This document shows positions 13,920 to 23,358 of a DNA stretch of 40,748 bases, in pieces (within the stretch, counting starts at the first letter, position 1; the number at the start of each line of letters is the position of its first letter). Source of the DNA: Gammaproteobacteria bacterium (GTDB taxonomy: Bacteria > Pseudomonadota > Gammaproteobacteria > JACCYU01); NCBI GenBank assembly GCA_013695765.1, contig JACCZW010000026.1, forward strand, positions 1 through 40,748, given 5' to 3'. A program made the translations under genes and the position numbers. Under the pieces are notes generated by a model. The model was not told the origin of the DNA and made no database searches. It worked only from the letters and a program-made list of their open reading frames with translations.

Positions 13920-15071
13920 ATGCCCAGACAGGAACGCGAGGACGACAGGTTCCAGGTCTCCGGATGGGTCGACAAATTCGGCGGCTTCATCAACCGCAAC
14001 CAGAACCTGTGGATCAAGCTGGGCAACAGGGAAACGCGCCTGCTCGCCGACACCCTGGCCGACGTTCAGGTCAGGCGCCCGATCTACGTCACGGGTCTGG
14101 CCCGATCAGGCAGCACAATTCTGCTCGAGATGCTCTCGGAGTGTGAGGGCACGGTAACCCACCGCTACAAGGATTACCCGCCGGTATTCACCCCCTACTT
14201 CTGGAATTGGTTTTTGAACCGGATGCCCAAAAGCGACGCGAAACCCGCGGAACGTACTCATCGCGACGGCATTATGGTCACACCCGAAAGCCCCGAGGCA
14301 TTCGAGGAAGTCTTGTGGATGGCTTTCTTCCCGGACGCGCATGACATTACCCACAGCAACGTGTTCGATCAAAGCATCGCGAATCCGGCTTTCGAAACCT
14401 TTTACCGCGATCATATTCGCAAACTGCTGGCGATCCGCGACGGTCATCGCTACCTTTCGAAAGGGAACTACAATATCACCCGTCTCGAATATCTGCTAAA
14501 GATATTCCCGGACGCACGTTTCGTCATTCCGATCCGGGAACCGTCGTGGCACATTGCGTCGCTGATGAAGCAACACAAGCTTCTCAGCGACGGCGAACGA
14601 CGCAACCCGAGTGCGCTGGAACATATGCGAAGAGTCGGCCATTTCGAATTTGGCCTCGACCGGCGAGCGATAAATGCCGGAGACCGCGATTGCGTTCAGC
14701 AGGTGACAGCTTTATGGGAACAGGGCCGGGATGTCGAGGGATGGGCGCGCTACTGGGTCCACATCTACGGCTTCGTGGCGGATCGACTCGAACACAATCC
14801 TCGACTGAAGTCCGCTGTGCTGCTGATCCGATTTGAAGATTTATGCCAGGAACCTCAAACAGCGATACGCGCATTGTTTGATCACTGCGATGTAGCTGGC
14901 GACGATGCCCTCGTAGCGCGCTGGGCCGAAAAAATACACGCACCGTCTTACTACAAACCGGATTTCTCCGATGAGGAATTCGACATGATCGATCGTCTCA
15001 CGCAGCCTGTCGCGAATCGTTTTGGCTACGCAGAACCGCGCCTGCGGCGGTTCCGAGGATGGTTGACCTAG
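13920..15071 (+). CDS. PAPS-dependent sulfotransferase family protein
   Basis: 383 residues. The 5'-phosphosulfate-binding loop is seen near residue 60 (YVTGLARSGSTILLEML), and the 3'-phosphate-binding strand in FVIPIREPSWHIASLMKQH near 200. A late strand VLLIRFEDLCQEPQTAIRAL is also typical. These enzymes move a sulfuryl group from PAPS to a hydroxyl or amine on a sugar, lipid or peptide. No signal peptide is present, so it acts in the cytoplasm. Third gene of the operon; ribosome-binding site AGGAAAT. Acceptor unknown. The nearby glycan genes (glf, glycosyltransferase, exporter) make a glycan or glycolipid a reasonable acceptor, but that is inference. It converges on the arylsulfotransferase gene. 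Confidence 0.88.
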   Translation: MPRQEREDDRFQVSGWVDKFGGFINRNQNLWIKLGNRETRLLADTLADVQVRRPIYVTGLARSGSTILLEMLSECEGTVTHRYKDYPPVFTPYFWNWFLNRMPKSDAKPAERTHRDGIMVTPESPEAFEEVLWMAFFPDAHDITHSNVFDQSIANPAFETFYRDHIRKLLAIRDGHRYLSKGNYNITRLEYLLKIFPDARFVIPIREPSWHIASLMKQHKLLSDGERRNPSALEHMRRVGHFEFGLDRRAINAGDRDCVQQVTALWEQGRDVEGWARYWVHIYGFVADRLEHNPRLKSAVLLIRFEDLCQEPQTAIRALFDHCDVAGDDALVARWAEKIHAPSYYKPDFSDEEFDMIDRLTQPVANRFGYAEPRLRRFRGWLT

Positions 15072-15199
15072 CTCGCAAACAGCCTGGCGGTCAGTACGAT
15101 CGCCTAATATCAAACCTATCGCGCGCGACTACATTCGCTTCAGAATTTTGCCGGCAATCAGCAGCATCCTTAGTGATTCATCTGTGCCCGATTGCGCAA

Positions 15200-16558
15200 T
15201 CACTTCGTTTCACTGGCACTGGGCGAAATTTTCTTCCCATCCGCGCCGGCGAAGTTAATTACGGCGCGGAACCCGGCATCCAGCGAAGCCGGTTTGTAAC
15301 GCTGAGCACCAAAAAACAGCACCGGTATGAGTTTGTCGTCTTTACCACCCCTAACGGGATTGATGAATTCCCAGACAGTTTCGCCGGCCCGATTGACTTC
15401 GAGCAGCCGGCCGCCGTCTGACTCCGTGATCAGCAAATTGCCATTGGGAAGTTGCCGCTGGCCCGAGCGAATACCGCTCTCGAAGAAGTGTTTGCTGTCA
15501 CCGGCATATGTCCACACCGTCTCCAAGGTCATCGGATCGAATTCCACCACACGTGACCCGCCGCCATCCTTATAGTGTCCCCAGTTATCGAACAGCATTA
15601 TGTTCCCGTTCAGCAACATGTCGGCATCGTGCTGCCGGTGCCAAGAACCTTCAACGGCCCATACCACCTCTTCCTTTTCAAGATCGAGCACCGCCATCGT
15701 GTCGATATCCCTGAGCGATAACAACACCTGACCTTCTGACACCGCCGGGAAGTTGGAAGCCGCTTCGGCCTCGATGAGATCCACAGAATTCGTATGCAAA
15801 AAGTCGGATTTGATATTCCAGGCGGGGCCGGCGCGCATCATGCGCCCGTACCGCGAGCGTAGCAAGGCGTCCAGGATGGACACCTTCTTGAGTTGCTTGC
15901 CCTCGGGCGAGAGCACGACAACGTAGTCATCAAGCCGCGGCGGCGCCAGATGCTCGTAGCCTTCGATAACATTGTTGTGAATTTCGTTGGTCAGGACATA
16001 TATGCTGCCATCGTCGGCAACATCGAAATGATGATGCGTGTAATCCCAGTACTTCCAGATGACATTAGAATCCTTGTCCATCTTTACCAGCCCGTATCCC
16101 CAGGGCGTATCTCCCATGCCGACGTACATCGCGATCAGATCGCCATTCGGGTACATATATACGTGTTCCCAGGCAATGAAACCGTCCGGCCGCAATTTCC
16201 GGTCTGGATTATCCCAGATACCGCGCAACGGCAAGGCCCACTCATGGACCACCTTGCCGTCCATCGAGATCAGGAGAGCCTTTTGCGCATGACTCGACGC
16301 GTATAAAGTCAAACCGTCGAAGGTTTCGCCCGGCTCGTAAATCGTGACACCGCGCTCATCGGTTCTGGCCTGCCGCCAGAGATTCGTCAGATATGGACTC
16401 TCATAATCCGCGCTTTGGTGATATACGGCCTGCATGGCCTCGTACGCGTCGTGAAAGTGCTCGTACGGAAACACCTTGGTTAATACCACGAACGCCCCGG
16501 CGACAAAGGTCAGGAAAGCGACGCACAGCACTAACAGCGGATAAAAGATCCTGTCCAA
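15200..16558 (-). CDS. Membrane-anchored arylsulfotransferase (ASST)-like protein
   Basis: 452 residues. One N-terminal membrane anchor (FYPLLVLCVAFLTFVAGAFVVL) is followed by a beta-propeller built of repeats such as LISMDGKVVHEW, LVKMDKDSNVIWKY, VVEFDPMTLETVWTY and LLEVNRAGETVWEF. His-rich turns (THHHFDVADDGSIYVLTNE; SWHRQHDADMLLNGNIMLFD) are where ASST proteins place active-site histidines. Classical ASST enzymes are periplasmic, PAPS-independent and use phenolic sulfate donors via a catalytic His. This protein belongs to the broad ASST-like family, and its activity is not proven by sequence. It lies tail-to-tail with the PAPS sulfotransferase, and 175 bp of gene-free DNA separate it from the exporter. 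Confidence 0.82.
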   Translation of the reverse strand: MDRIFYPLLVLCVAFLTFVAGAFVVLTKVFPYEHFHDAYEAMQAVYHQSADYESPYLTNLWRQARTDERGVTIYEPGETFDGLTLYASSHAQKALLISMDGKVVHEWALPLRGIWDNPDRKLRPDGFIAWEHVYMYPNGDLIAMYVGMGDTPWGYGLVKMDKDSNVIWKYWDYTHHHFDVADDGSIYVLTNEIHNNVIEGYEHLAPPRLDDYVVVLSPEGKQLKKVSILDALLRSRYGRMMRAGPAWNIKSDFLHTNSVDLIEAEAASNFPAVSEGQVLLSLRDIDTMAVLDLEKEEVVWAVEGSWHRQHDADMLLNGNIMLFDNWGHYKDGGGSRVVEFDPMTLETVWTYAGDSKHFFESGIRSGQRQLPNGNLLITESDGGRLLEVNRAGETVWEFINPVRGGKDDKLIPVLFFGAQRYKPASLDAGFRAVINFAGADGKKISPSASETK

Positions 16559-16733
16559 GTTTTGCCTCGAGAGATGATCGTCAAAAAGTTAAGGGCGTTG
16601 CATTCGTAACCGTACGGCATGCTCGCGCAAAAACAAAGTCTTTCAATTTTCTTTTGTAGTAAATGCCGTAAGGCATGCACCGCTGCAAACGCTCACCCAG
16701 ACTCCTGGACGCATGCTACCGAGCAGGACGCAG

Positions 16734-18623
16734 TCAGGCGCGCTCGCGATCCGGCTGCTCCGACAATTCCGGTACCGCGCTATCCGCCGGTGCTGTCGCC
16801 GTGATTAATTCATCATCGACTTCCAGTCCCTCGGCCTGCAAGCGCCACATTTTGTCGAACACGCCATGCTTTTGTCGGAGCTCGGCAGGGTGGCCGTCTT
16901 CAACAATGCGTCCCTGCGCCAGGACGATAATACGGTCGAAGGAGGCTACCGTGGAAAGCCGATGCGCGACGGCCAGCACGGTGCGCCCCCGTACCAGTTC
17001 GGTGAATGCGCGCTGGATGGCCAGTTCGGATTCGGTGTCCAGCGCGGACGTGGCCTCATCGAGAATGACCACGGGTGCGTCTTTCAATATCGCCCGGGCG
17101 ATGGCGAGTCGCTGACGCTGACCACCCGACAGGTTCGCTCCGCGCTCACCGACCATCGTGTCGTAGCCGTACGGCAATGCACGAATAAAATCATCGCAAT
17201 ACGTTGCCCTAGCAGTTTCCATGACTTCCTCGTCGGTCGCATCGGGGCGCCCGTAACGGATGTTCTCCATGACCGGCCGGTGAAACAGCGACACCTCCTG
17301 CGGGACAGTCGCGATCTTCGAGCGCAGGGAATCCTGCGTGATCTGGGAGATATCCTGGCCGTCGAGCAAGATCCTGCCTTCATTCGCGTCGGCGAACCGT
17401 TGCACCAGGTTGATAAGCGTTGACTTGCCGGCGCCTGACGGCCCCACGATACCGACCCGCTGACCGGCCGGAATCTTTAAAGATAGGTTGTCGAATACGC
17501 GCCTGCCGTCGGCGTAGCCAAACGACACGTTCTCAAACTCGATGCCGCCCCTGGCATCGGCGATGACTTGTGCGTCTCGCTTGTCCGCGACCTCGTGAGG
17601 CTGCCCGATCACCTGCAGGGTGTCCGTGATAAAGCCAAAATGTTCGGTGAGGCCGGCGAGTGCCAGGGTCAGATCCCTCGAACCGTGCAGAATGCGGAAT
17701 GTCAGCGCGCTGACCACGACGACGTCGCCCGGTGATATGGCGCCGCGGCTCCATTCATTAACCGCCCAGATCAGCATAGCGCCGGACATCAGGGTGAGGA
17801 AAATGTCGTGTAGCACCCGTGTCTTTTCGACATACATCCAGCTTTTGCGCTGCGCCTCCGCCTCGACGCCAAACTTGGCTGCCAGTCGCGCCCGTTCACG
17901 CGGCCGCGCGGAGAAGATTTTTACGGTCCATGAATTCGAGACGGTATCGACGAGCTCGCCATTAACGTAGGCGCCCTGCTCGGCGAACTTGCGATGCAGG
18001 GGTCGGCCTCGCACAGCGAATAAAATCAGGCCCAAGGCCAGGAACGCCACGACCACCGCCAGCGCTACCGCCATGCGCCAGTCCACGGTGGAGAAAATGA
18101 TCATGGCGCCGATAAAGTCGGTTATCGGCGGCGCGATACTCCAGCTTAAAGTCGACGTGACGGCGCCAAATGCGCCCGCGAGTCCCGTAAGCCGGCTACC
18201 CAACGCGCCGGTCAGGTGCTGGCCGAAGAAACGCTGGGAATGCCCTGACAAATGATCGAAAACGTGGACGCGAATATCCACGCCGGCCGCGACGATGGTG
18301 CGACAGCCCATCCACCCGCTCAGCCGCCACAAAATGTTCTCCGCGGCGATCAGTCCGATAAATAGCGCCAGCGCGTTCCATACCTCCGCGCGCGCTTCAG
18401 GGCCACCGGCCATGCCGTCGACCAGCAACTTCATGCCGTATTGCACGGCCACCGCACACGCCGCGGCGCTGATAACGAGACTCAAGAATCCCAGGTGCAT
18501 CCCTGGACGCAGCCGCACGAAGCGCAGCAGGAACGGGATCGGTCTGGTCGGGAACGGAACAGCCGTTTGCGACTGACGTTCGGAGGTCCGGCCTGACAGG
18601 CGATCAAGAATCGCTGCGAACAT
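16734..18623 (-). CDS. MsbA-like ABC exporter (fused permease and ATPase)
   Basis: 629 residues. Residues about 40-330 hold six membrane spans of the ABC type 1 exporter fold. Residues about 355-600 hold the ATPase: Walker A GPSGAGKS (394-401), Q-loop Q442, signature LSGGQRQR (498-505), Walker B VVILDE (518-523) and switch His554 in AVAHRLST. All catalytic residues are intact. As a half-transporter it should work as a homodimer, moving a lipid, lipid-linked glycan or hydrophobic compound outward. It starts 24 bp after the GH1-like gene on the same strand, placing it in the galactofuranose-type glycan group. The substrate may be the product of that group; not provable here. Confidence 0.92.
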   Translation of the reverse strand: MFAAILDRLSGRTSERQSQTAVPFPTRPIPFLLRFVRLRPGMHLGFLSLVISAAACAVAVQYGMKLLVDGMAGGPEARAEVWNALALFIGLIAAENILWRLSGWMGCRTIVAAGVDIRVHVFDHLSGHSQRFFGQHLTGALGSRLTGLAGAFGAVTSTLSWSIAPPITDFIGAMIIFSTVDWRMAVALAVVVAFLALGLILFAVRGRPLHRKFAEQGAYVNGELVDTVSNSWTVKIFSARPRERARLAAKFGVEAEAQRKSWMYVEKTRVLHDIFLTLMSGAMLIWAVNEWSRGAISPGDVVVVSALTFRILHGSRDLTLALAGLTEHFGFITDTLQVIGQPHEVADKRDAQVIADARGGIEFENVSFGYADGRRVFDNLSLKIPAGQRVGIVGPSGAGKSTLINLVQRFADANEGRILLDGQDISQITQDSLRSKIATVPQEVSLFHRPVMENIRYGRPDATDEEVMETARATYCDDFIRALPYGYDTMVGERGANLSGGQRQRLAIARAILKDAPVVILDEATSALDTESELAIQRAFTELVRGRTVLAVAHRLSTVASFDRIIVLAQGRIVEDGHPAELRQKHGVFDKMWRLQAEGLEVDDELITATAPADSAVPELSEQPDRERA

Positions 18624-18647
18624 AAATTTCAGCGCCGGCGCCCGATA

Positions 18648-19865
18648 TCAGCTACGCAGCGCTGCGAGGTCCGGATCTTTGTGGTGCTCCGGTCGCTGAA
18701 ACAGGTTCGCGAAGAACCTCTGCTCCCGGCTCAACGTGTCCGCCACCCCTTGATCCACGCTACGGCGATTCTGCTCATCGGCCGCGCCGAGCAGACCGCA
18801 TTCGCAGTGCCGATCATCCAGCCAGCCCGGATAATGAATAATGGGGTACAGGCAGATTCCCTCCAGCGGCACGCCGCAGGCCATTGCCGAGCGAACCTCG
18901 TCGGCGACGTAACGCAGCCACACCGCCTGGTCGTGACTCTCGGCGCCGGTCTCGCTGATCAAAAGCGGGCAGCCGTAGCGTCCGTAGATCTCGATCAGCA
19001 GGTCGCGCAACGGATGGTAAAGCGGATTTCCCAATTCGATAGTTTGAATGGGGCGTGGCCCCGCCATATCAGGGTCAGAACTACGCAGACTGCCTATCAT
19101 CCATTGATTATCGGAGTAGTAATTCACGCCGATGATATCGAGATACTCGGGCTTGCCACCCAGCTCCGGGTTCAACAGACCAGCCAGCATGTCCCTGCTC
19201 TGGTACTGTGCGCACCGGTAGTTCTCGGCTTCGATCCGGTCTTCCGGCGTGGACGCCCATGGGGATGAAGTAACACTAATCAATGGATCGGGCTGCACAA
19301 AGCGGGCGCGCGGCTCAATGTCGCGTACGGCCTCGATCGCGGCTATCGAGGCGCGCACGAGCTGGTATTTAAGCTCCGCGCCGCGCCCCTTGCCCAGCGG
19401 ATGGAAGCGCGCAATATCGCCACCCGCCCAGGAAAAATACGAGATTTCGTTGATCGGACAGAAAAACGGTACAACACCTGTTTCATCCCGCACAACTCGC
19501 GCCACAGCGCCGGCGAAGCGCGCGAAACGATCAACGAATTGCGGTTGCCAGATATCGAGATCGTCGGGCCAGCCGTAATGACACAGATCCCAGATCACTT
19601 GCACATTCTGATCGTGCGCGGCGCGCAACATGGGGAGAAAACTTGTCCAGTCGTAACGGCCGAGCGAAGGTTCTATGAGATGCCAGCGCAGCCCGTCCCG
19701 AACCGCGGACATGCCGTGGTCGGCGAGCTGCCGGTAATCGTTGGCGACCAGCCGATCATGTTTGGTGGACGCCAGCAGATCAAGACGCCGGTCATCGTGA
19801 CGCCGGTGCGTCGAGCACTCGAAACCGCCGAGAAAAAAGCTGTTGAATATCTTTGGAGAGACCAT
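18648..19865 (-). CDS. GH1-like glycoside hydrolase (beta-glycosidase family)
   Basis: 405 residues from the ATG at 19865; upstream in-frame codons give a non-family N-terminus. Motifs follow family GH1: DGLRWHLIEPSLGRYDW, then LCHYGWPDDLDIW, acid/base glutamate in FCPINEISYFSW, the NYYSDNQW strand, and the nucleophile in PLLISETGAES. The usual GH1 TxNEP and xTENG motifs are replaced by PINEIS and ISETG, as in the divergent subgroup that sits with UDP-galactopyranose mutase and glycosyltransferase genes in many Proteobacteria. No signal peptide is present, so it is cytoplasmic. It may trim or transfer sugars during synthesis rather than feed on them. It lies between glf and the exporter gene on one strand. 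Confidence 0.82.
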   Translation of the reverse strand: MVSPKIFNSFFLGGFECSTHRRHDDRRLDLLASTKHDRLVANDYRQLADHGMSAVRDGLRWHLIEPSLGRYDWTSFLPMLRAAHDQNVQVIWDLCHYGWPDDLDIWQPQFVDRFARFAGAVARVVRDETGVVPFFCPINEISYFSWAGGDIARFHPLGKGRGAELKYQLVRASIAAIEAVRDIEPRARFVQPDPLISVTSSPWASTPEDRIEAENYRCAQYQSRDMLAGLLNPELGGKPEYLDIIGVNYYSDNQWMIGSLRSSDPDMAGPRPIQTIELGNPLYHPLRDLLIEIYGRYGCPLLISETGAESHDQAVWLRYVADEVRSAMACGVPLEGICLYPIIHYPGWLDDRHCECGLLGAADEQNRRSVDQGVADTLSREQRFFANLFQRPEHHKDPDLAALRS

Positions 19866-19965
19866 TTTATTTTTTGACTTTAGACTTCGCCGCTCGCTCC
19901 TTGCGCTTAAGAACGCGAGCGCGCGACGTTGCAAAGTGGGGCGCCAGGCCACGTTTATACTAAAT

Positions 19966-19997
19966 GCCGGTGTTCACTTTGCAAGCTGAACACCGGC
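19966..19997. repeat. Perfect 11-bp inverted repeat between glf and the GH1 gene
   Basis: Arms GCCGGTGTTCA and TGAACACCGGC enclose a 10-base loop. It lies in the 231-bp gap between the glf stop and the GH1 start. As RNA it would form a strong hairpin, but no good U-run follows on either strand. It could be an attenuator, an mRNA-stabilising stem or a protein site. Confidence 0.7.
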
Positions 19998-20096
19998 TGC
20001 CTTTGCATATACTTTGTGGCCGTGAATTATTCTACTTTATTCCGAAGCGCCCTGTGTCAGCGTCACGATTAAGGCCCTTACGTGGCCGCAAGCTTG

Positions 20097-21434
20097 TCAG
20101 ACATAATCGCGCACACCTGCACGGTCGTGCCCATTGGCTCGATCATGCCCGTTAACCCTGCTGCTGTGGCTATTGGCTCGGTGCTCCTGAGCGCCGATTC
20201 GCGGCTCAAGTCCCTGAGCAGCCCGATCATGCGCCCGGCCATTGGCCGCGGCAACGACGCCCGAGCGCTTGCGCCCGCCGTTCAGCTTGTCATAAGTCGC
20301 CAGCGCCTGCGCCACCACCTGGTCCATATTGTAATACCGATACGTGGCTAGTCGGCCGACGAATTCCACGTTGGGCGTCTGTTGCGCCAGCGCCAGATAA
20401 CGACGGTACAACTCCTGATTCTCGGCCTTTGGCACCGGATAGTATGGATCGCCGTCATCGCAAGGATATTCGTACGAAATGCTGGTCTGGTGGTGCCGCT
20501 GACCGGTGAGATGCTTGTACTCCGTGATGCGGGTGTACGGCACGTCCTCGGCGGGAAAATTCACCACGCCGACCGACTGAAACGACTCCTGATCCAGGGT
20601 TTCGTGCCTGAAGTCCAGGGAACGGTAAGGCAGCTTGCCGTAGCGATAGTCGAAATATTCATCGACCGGCCCCGTGAAGATCAGCTTGTCGTAGCGAACA
20701 TCAGCTTCGATCTCACGGAAATCCGTGTTGATCATGATCTTGATGTTCGGATGATCGAGCATGTTTTCGAACATTCTCGTATAACCATTCTTCGGCATCA
20801 TCTGGAAGGTGTCGTTGAAATACCGGTCGTCGTCGCAGGTACGCGTTGGTACGCGCGAGGTCACCGACCGGTCCAACTCGGAAGGGTCGATACCCCACTG
20901 CTTACGGGTATAACCGCGGAAAAAGCGCTCGTACAGCTCGCGGCCGACCTTGCTGACAACCACGTCTTCGGAAGTGCGCACCACATCCACATGCTCGGCC
21001 CGCGCCGCCATGAACGCCTCGACTTCGCTCGAATTGAGATCTAGATTATAAAGGCGGTTGATGGTCGTACGGTTGATGGGAATAGGCACCAGCAAACCAT
21101 CGGTGTGCGCCAGCACGCGATGCTCGTAAGGACGCCAGCCGGTAAAACGCGAAAGATAGTCCGCGATCTGCGGCGCATTGGTGTGGAAAATGTGCGGCCC
21201 GTAAAGGTGCACCAGCACGCCCGCCTCGTTGTAGTAATCGTAGGCATTGCCGCCGATATGCGGTCGCCGATCGACGATCAGCACCCGCTTGCCGGCGTCG
21301 GCCGCCAGAAGTTCCGCCAGCACGCTGCCGGCGAATCCGGCACCGACGATCAGGTAATCGAATCCGTCCCGCGGCTTGACGCGGGTGCGATGTATACGTC
21401 GCACTTGCGACCCGTTCATTGGTTGTCCGTTCAT
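20097..21434 (-). CDS. glf: UDP-galactopyranose mutase
   Basis: 445 residues. The ATG at 21434 is preferred because GAGGTGA lies five bases upstream; a GTG nine bases earlier overlaps the glycosyltransferase stop but lacks such a site. The FAD-binding start DYLIVGAGFAGSVLAELLA, followed by RPHIGGNAYDYYNEAGVLVH and YGPHIFHTN, identifies the family. Later YTRKQWGIDPSELDRSVTSR and the RITEYKHLTGQ active-site region are intact. The enzyme turns UDP-galactopyranose into UDP-galactofuranose. A tail of about 65 residues after the catalytic fold is rich in Arg, His and Asn with repeats of NGHDRA, which is unusual. Coupled to the glycosyltransferase gene just upstream, so a galactofuranosyl-containing product is likely. 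Confidence 0.95.
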   Translation of the reverse strand: MNGQPMNGSQVRRIHRTRVKPRDGFDYLIVGAGFAGSVLAELLAADAGKRVLIVDRRPHIGGNAYDYYNEAGVLVHLYGPHIFHTNAPQIADYLSRFTGWRPYEHRVLAHTDGLLVPIPINRTTINRLYNLDLNSSEVEAFMAARAEHVDVVRTSEDVVVSKVGRELYERFFRGYTRKQWGIDPSELDRSVTSRVPTRTCDDDRYFNDTFQMMPKNGYTRMFENMLDHPNIKIMINTDFREIEADVRYDKLIFTGPVDEYFDYRYGKLPYRSLDFRHETLDQESFQSVGVVNFPAEDVPYTRITEYKHLTGQRHHQTSISYEYPCDDGDPYYPVPKAENQELYRRYLALAQQTPNVEFVGRLATYRYYNMDQVVAQALATYDKLNGGRKRSGVVAAANGRAHDRAAQGLEPRIGAQEHRANSHSSRVNGHDRANGHDRAGVRDYV

Positions 21435-21439
21435 TATTG

Positions 21440-22630
21440 TCACCTCAAGTTTTTTTTAGCGCTGGCCGCCGATACACCGGCGATAAGGTCGGTCATCTGC
21501 TGCCACGTCGAGTCCCACGACGTGTTCGCCAGCAGTCGATCGGCCGCGTCCAGCCAGGGACCGGGCTTGCGGTTATCTCTAAGCGCGGCTTCGATTTCAG
21601 ATACGAATTCTTCCGGCGTGCTTGCGATGCGTACTGCCTCGATATCGCCGTAGTGCCGAATCACGTCGGTAATCGGCGTCGATACCACGGGCTTGCCGCC
21701 AGCCAGATATTCCGGATTCTTGGTGGGGCTGATAAACCGTGTGGATTCATTCATGGCGAACGGCATGAGTGCTACGTCCCAGCCCGCCAGATAAGCCGGC
21801 AGTTCCGCATACTGCTTGCCGCCCAGAAAATGAATGTTGGACCGCTTGGGCAAATCCGCCGGATTGATCTTGACGACCGGCCCGACCATGACCAGATGCC
21901 AGTCAGGGCGCGCATCGGCGATCGCGACCAGCAGATCCAGGTCCATGCGCTCGTCGATAACGCCGAAGAAACCGAGCCTCGGGTGCGCGATGGCAGCCTG
22001 ATCCGATGGTTCATCCGTCATGTCGCGCGCGGTGGCGAAGTGCGCCGTATCCACGCTGCTTGGAAATGGATGCACACGCGGGTGTTGCGTGCGTTTCGCT
22101 TCATACAGACTGAAGCCGCCCGTGAACACGAGATCCGCGCGGCGCAGCAGCGCCCGCTCCTGCTCGCGCAATGCCGGCGGCGCAAACTTGAAGGCCGACA
22201 GTTCATCCATGCAGTCATAAACCAGCGCCGACGCATGCAGATGCTCGGAAAACGCCAGCGACATCGGCGTGTAATACCAAAGGATCGGGTCACGCACGCC
22301 GTGCTCCAGACACAATTCATCGAGCAGCAGGCGTTGCGCGGAAAGCGTCGCCGCAGCGTCCAGCCCGCCGGGCAGATGCGGTATGAGCACCGTAACGCCG
22401 CTTGAAGTCTTGCGACTTTCGAGATACGGCTTGGCGCTTTCGTCGATGACAGGTTCCTCGAAGAAATACACCGGTGTCAGGCGGGCAAAACGCGCCATCA
22501 GGTGCTGTGGCCGCTGGTAGACAAAATCCCACCGCAGATGCGAAAAGCAGATCATCGACGTCGTAGTTCTGTTTCCATTACCACCGCTTACGATGAACGG
22601 ATTGGTCGGATTTGCCGTATGCTGCTGCAT
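21440..22630 (-). CDS. Glycosyltransferase, GT4/GT1-type fold
   Basis: 396 residues behind a strong ribosome-binding site (AGGAGGA). After about 25 poorly conserved residues comes MICFSHLRWDFVYQRPQHLM, the usual start of a clan of GT-B enzymes often found beside glf. The second Rossmann half shows RLGFFGVIDERMDLDLL, HLVMVGPVVKI and PTKNPEYLAGGKPVVSTP, the nucleotide-sugar-binding end. No membrane span or signal is seen, so it works in the cytoplasm. It probably uses the UDP-galactofuranose made by the next gene, to which it is coupled; acceptor unknown. First gene of the glycan group, facing away from the Rrf2 gene across about 730 bp of gene-free DNA. Confidence 0.88.
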   Translation of the reverse strand: MQQHTANPTNPFIVSGGNGNRTTTSMICFSHLRWDFVYQRPQHLMARFARLTPVYFFEEPVIDESAKPYLESRKTSSGVTVLIPHLPGGLDAAATLSAQRLLLDELCLEHGVRDPILWYYTPMSLAFSEHLHASALVYDCMDELSAFKFAPPALREQERALLRRADLVFTGGFSLYEAKRTQHPRVHPFPSSVDTAHFATARDMTDEPSDQAAIAHPRLGFFGVIDERMDLDLLVAIADARPDWHLVMVGPVVKINPADLPKRSNIHFLGGKQYAELPAYLAGWDVALMPFAMNESTRFISPTKNPEYLAGGKPVVSTPITDVIRHYGDIEAVRIASTPEEFVSEIEAALRDNRKPGPWLDAADRLLANTSWDSTWQQMTDLIAGVSAASAKKNLR

Positions 22631-23358
22631 TTTTCCTCCTAAGTTACCTGTACCAGGATCAGGAATGCCTTGCTCACGCCTCGTGACTTTTCTGGCTGCG
22701 GATTTGCATCCGCTCCACGTGGCGAAGGCGCCCTATGCGGGTGTTACACGGATAGCGGTATGCACAAAATAGATGCTTGCCCAGATAGCCCCGATCTGTA
22801 AGTTCGTTAAGAATTCGGGCCGCTTGTTTCGGCGCGCTATCCTTTCAGCAACGGATTAATGCAAAGCCCGCGCCAATCCCCAAACCAACAGGCACCCACG
22901 TGTACGCGCGGCCGGGGATTTGTGAGTTACGTGGCAATCAGAGGCGATGCCCGCTGAATGTCCTGCACGCGAGGGACGCGCAGGATGCGAGCGGAGGGAT
23001 CCGCCCAACAAGTTTCTGGCTTATTCGCGCTGGCCTGACAGTTCTTGGCGGGCTTTACTTACATCAGCCATATGCAGCGATGCCTCGTAAAACACCACGT
23101 ATATTTTTTTCCTTGCATTTGTCACCGGCAGACGACATCGATCGCCGTGATTCGGAACAGCGAAAAGGCTGACAGACGGTTTATTTTAACGTCGTGAACG
23201 GCGGTCCCCGTCGCGTTTCAGAGACATGCATAGGGTCTGCCTGACAAGGAGTGCTACGAACTGATCGCTTATCCGGGGCCGCGAAAATTATCCGCGGCTC
23301 GCAATGGTGGTGCGCGGGCATTTTTTTAATGTGTAAGAGGCGTCTAAATCGCACGGCG
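22631..23358. other. Long gene-free region upstream of the glycosyltransferase
   Basis: 728 bp without a convincing gene on either strand. The longest plus-strand frame (22900-23172) has no ribosome-binding site and no family resemblance. It presumably holds the promoter of the glf group and the 3' end of the Rrf2 transcript, but no clear -35/-10 pair, terminator or RNA motif was recognised. Confidence 0.5.

Noticed and set aside
22900-23172. 90-codon plus-strand frame upstream of the glycosyltransferase
   Set aside because: No ribosome-binding site, no motif, ordinary by-chance length for this base composition.
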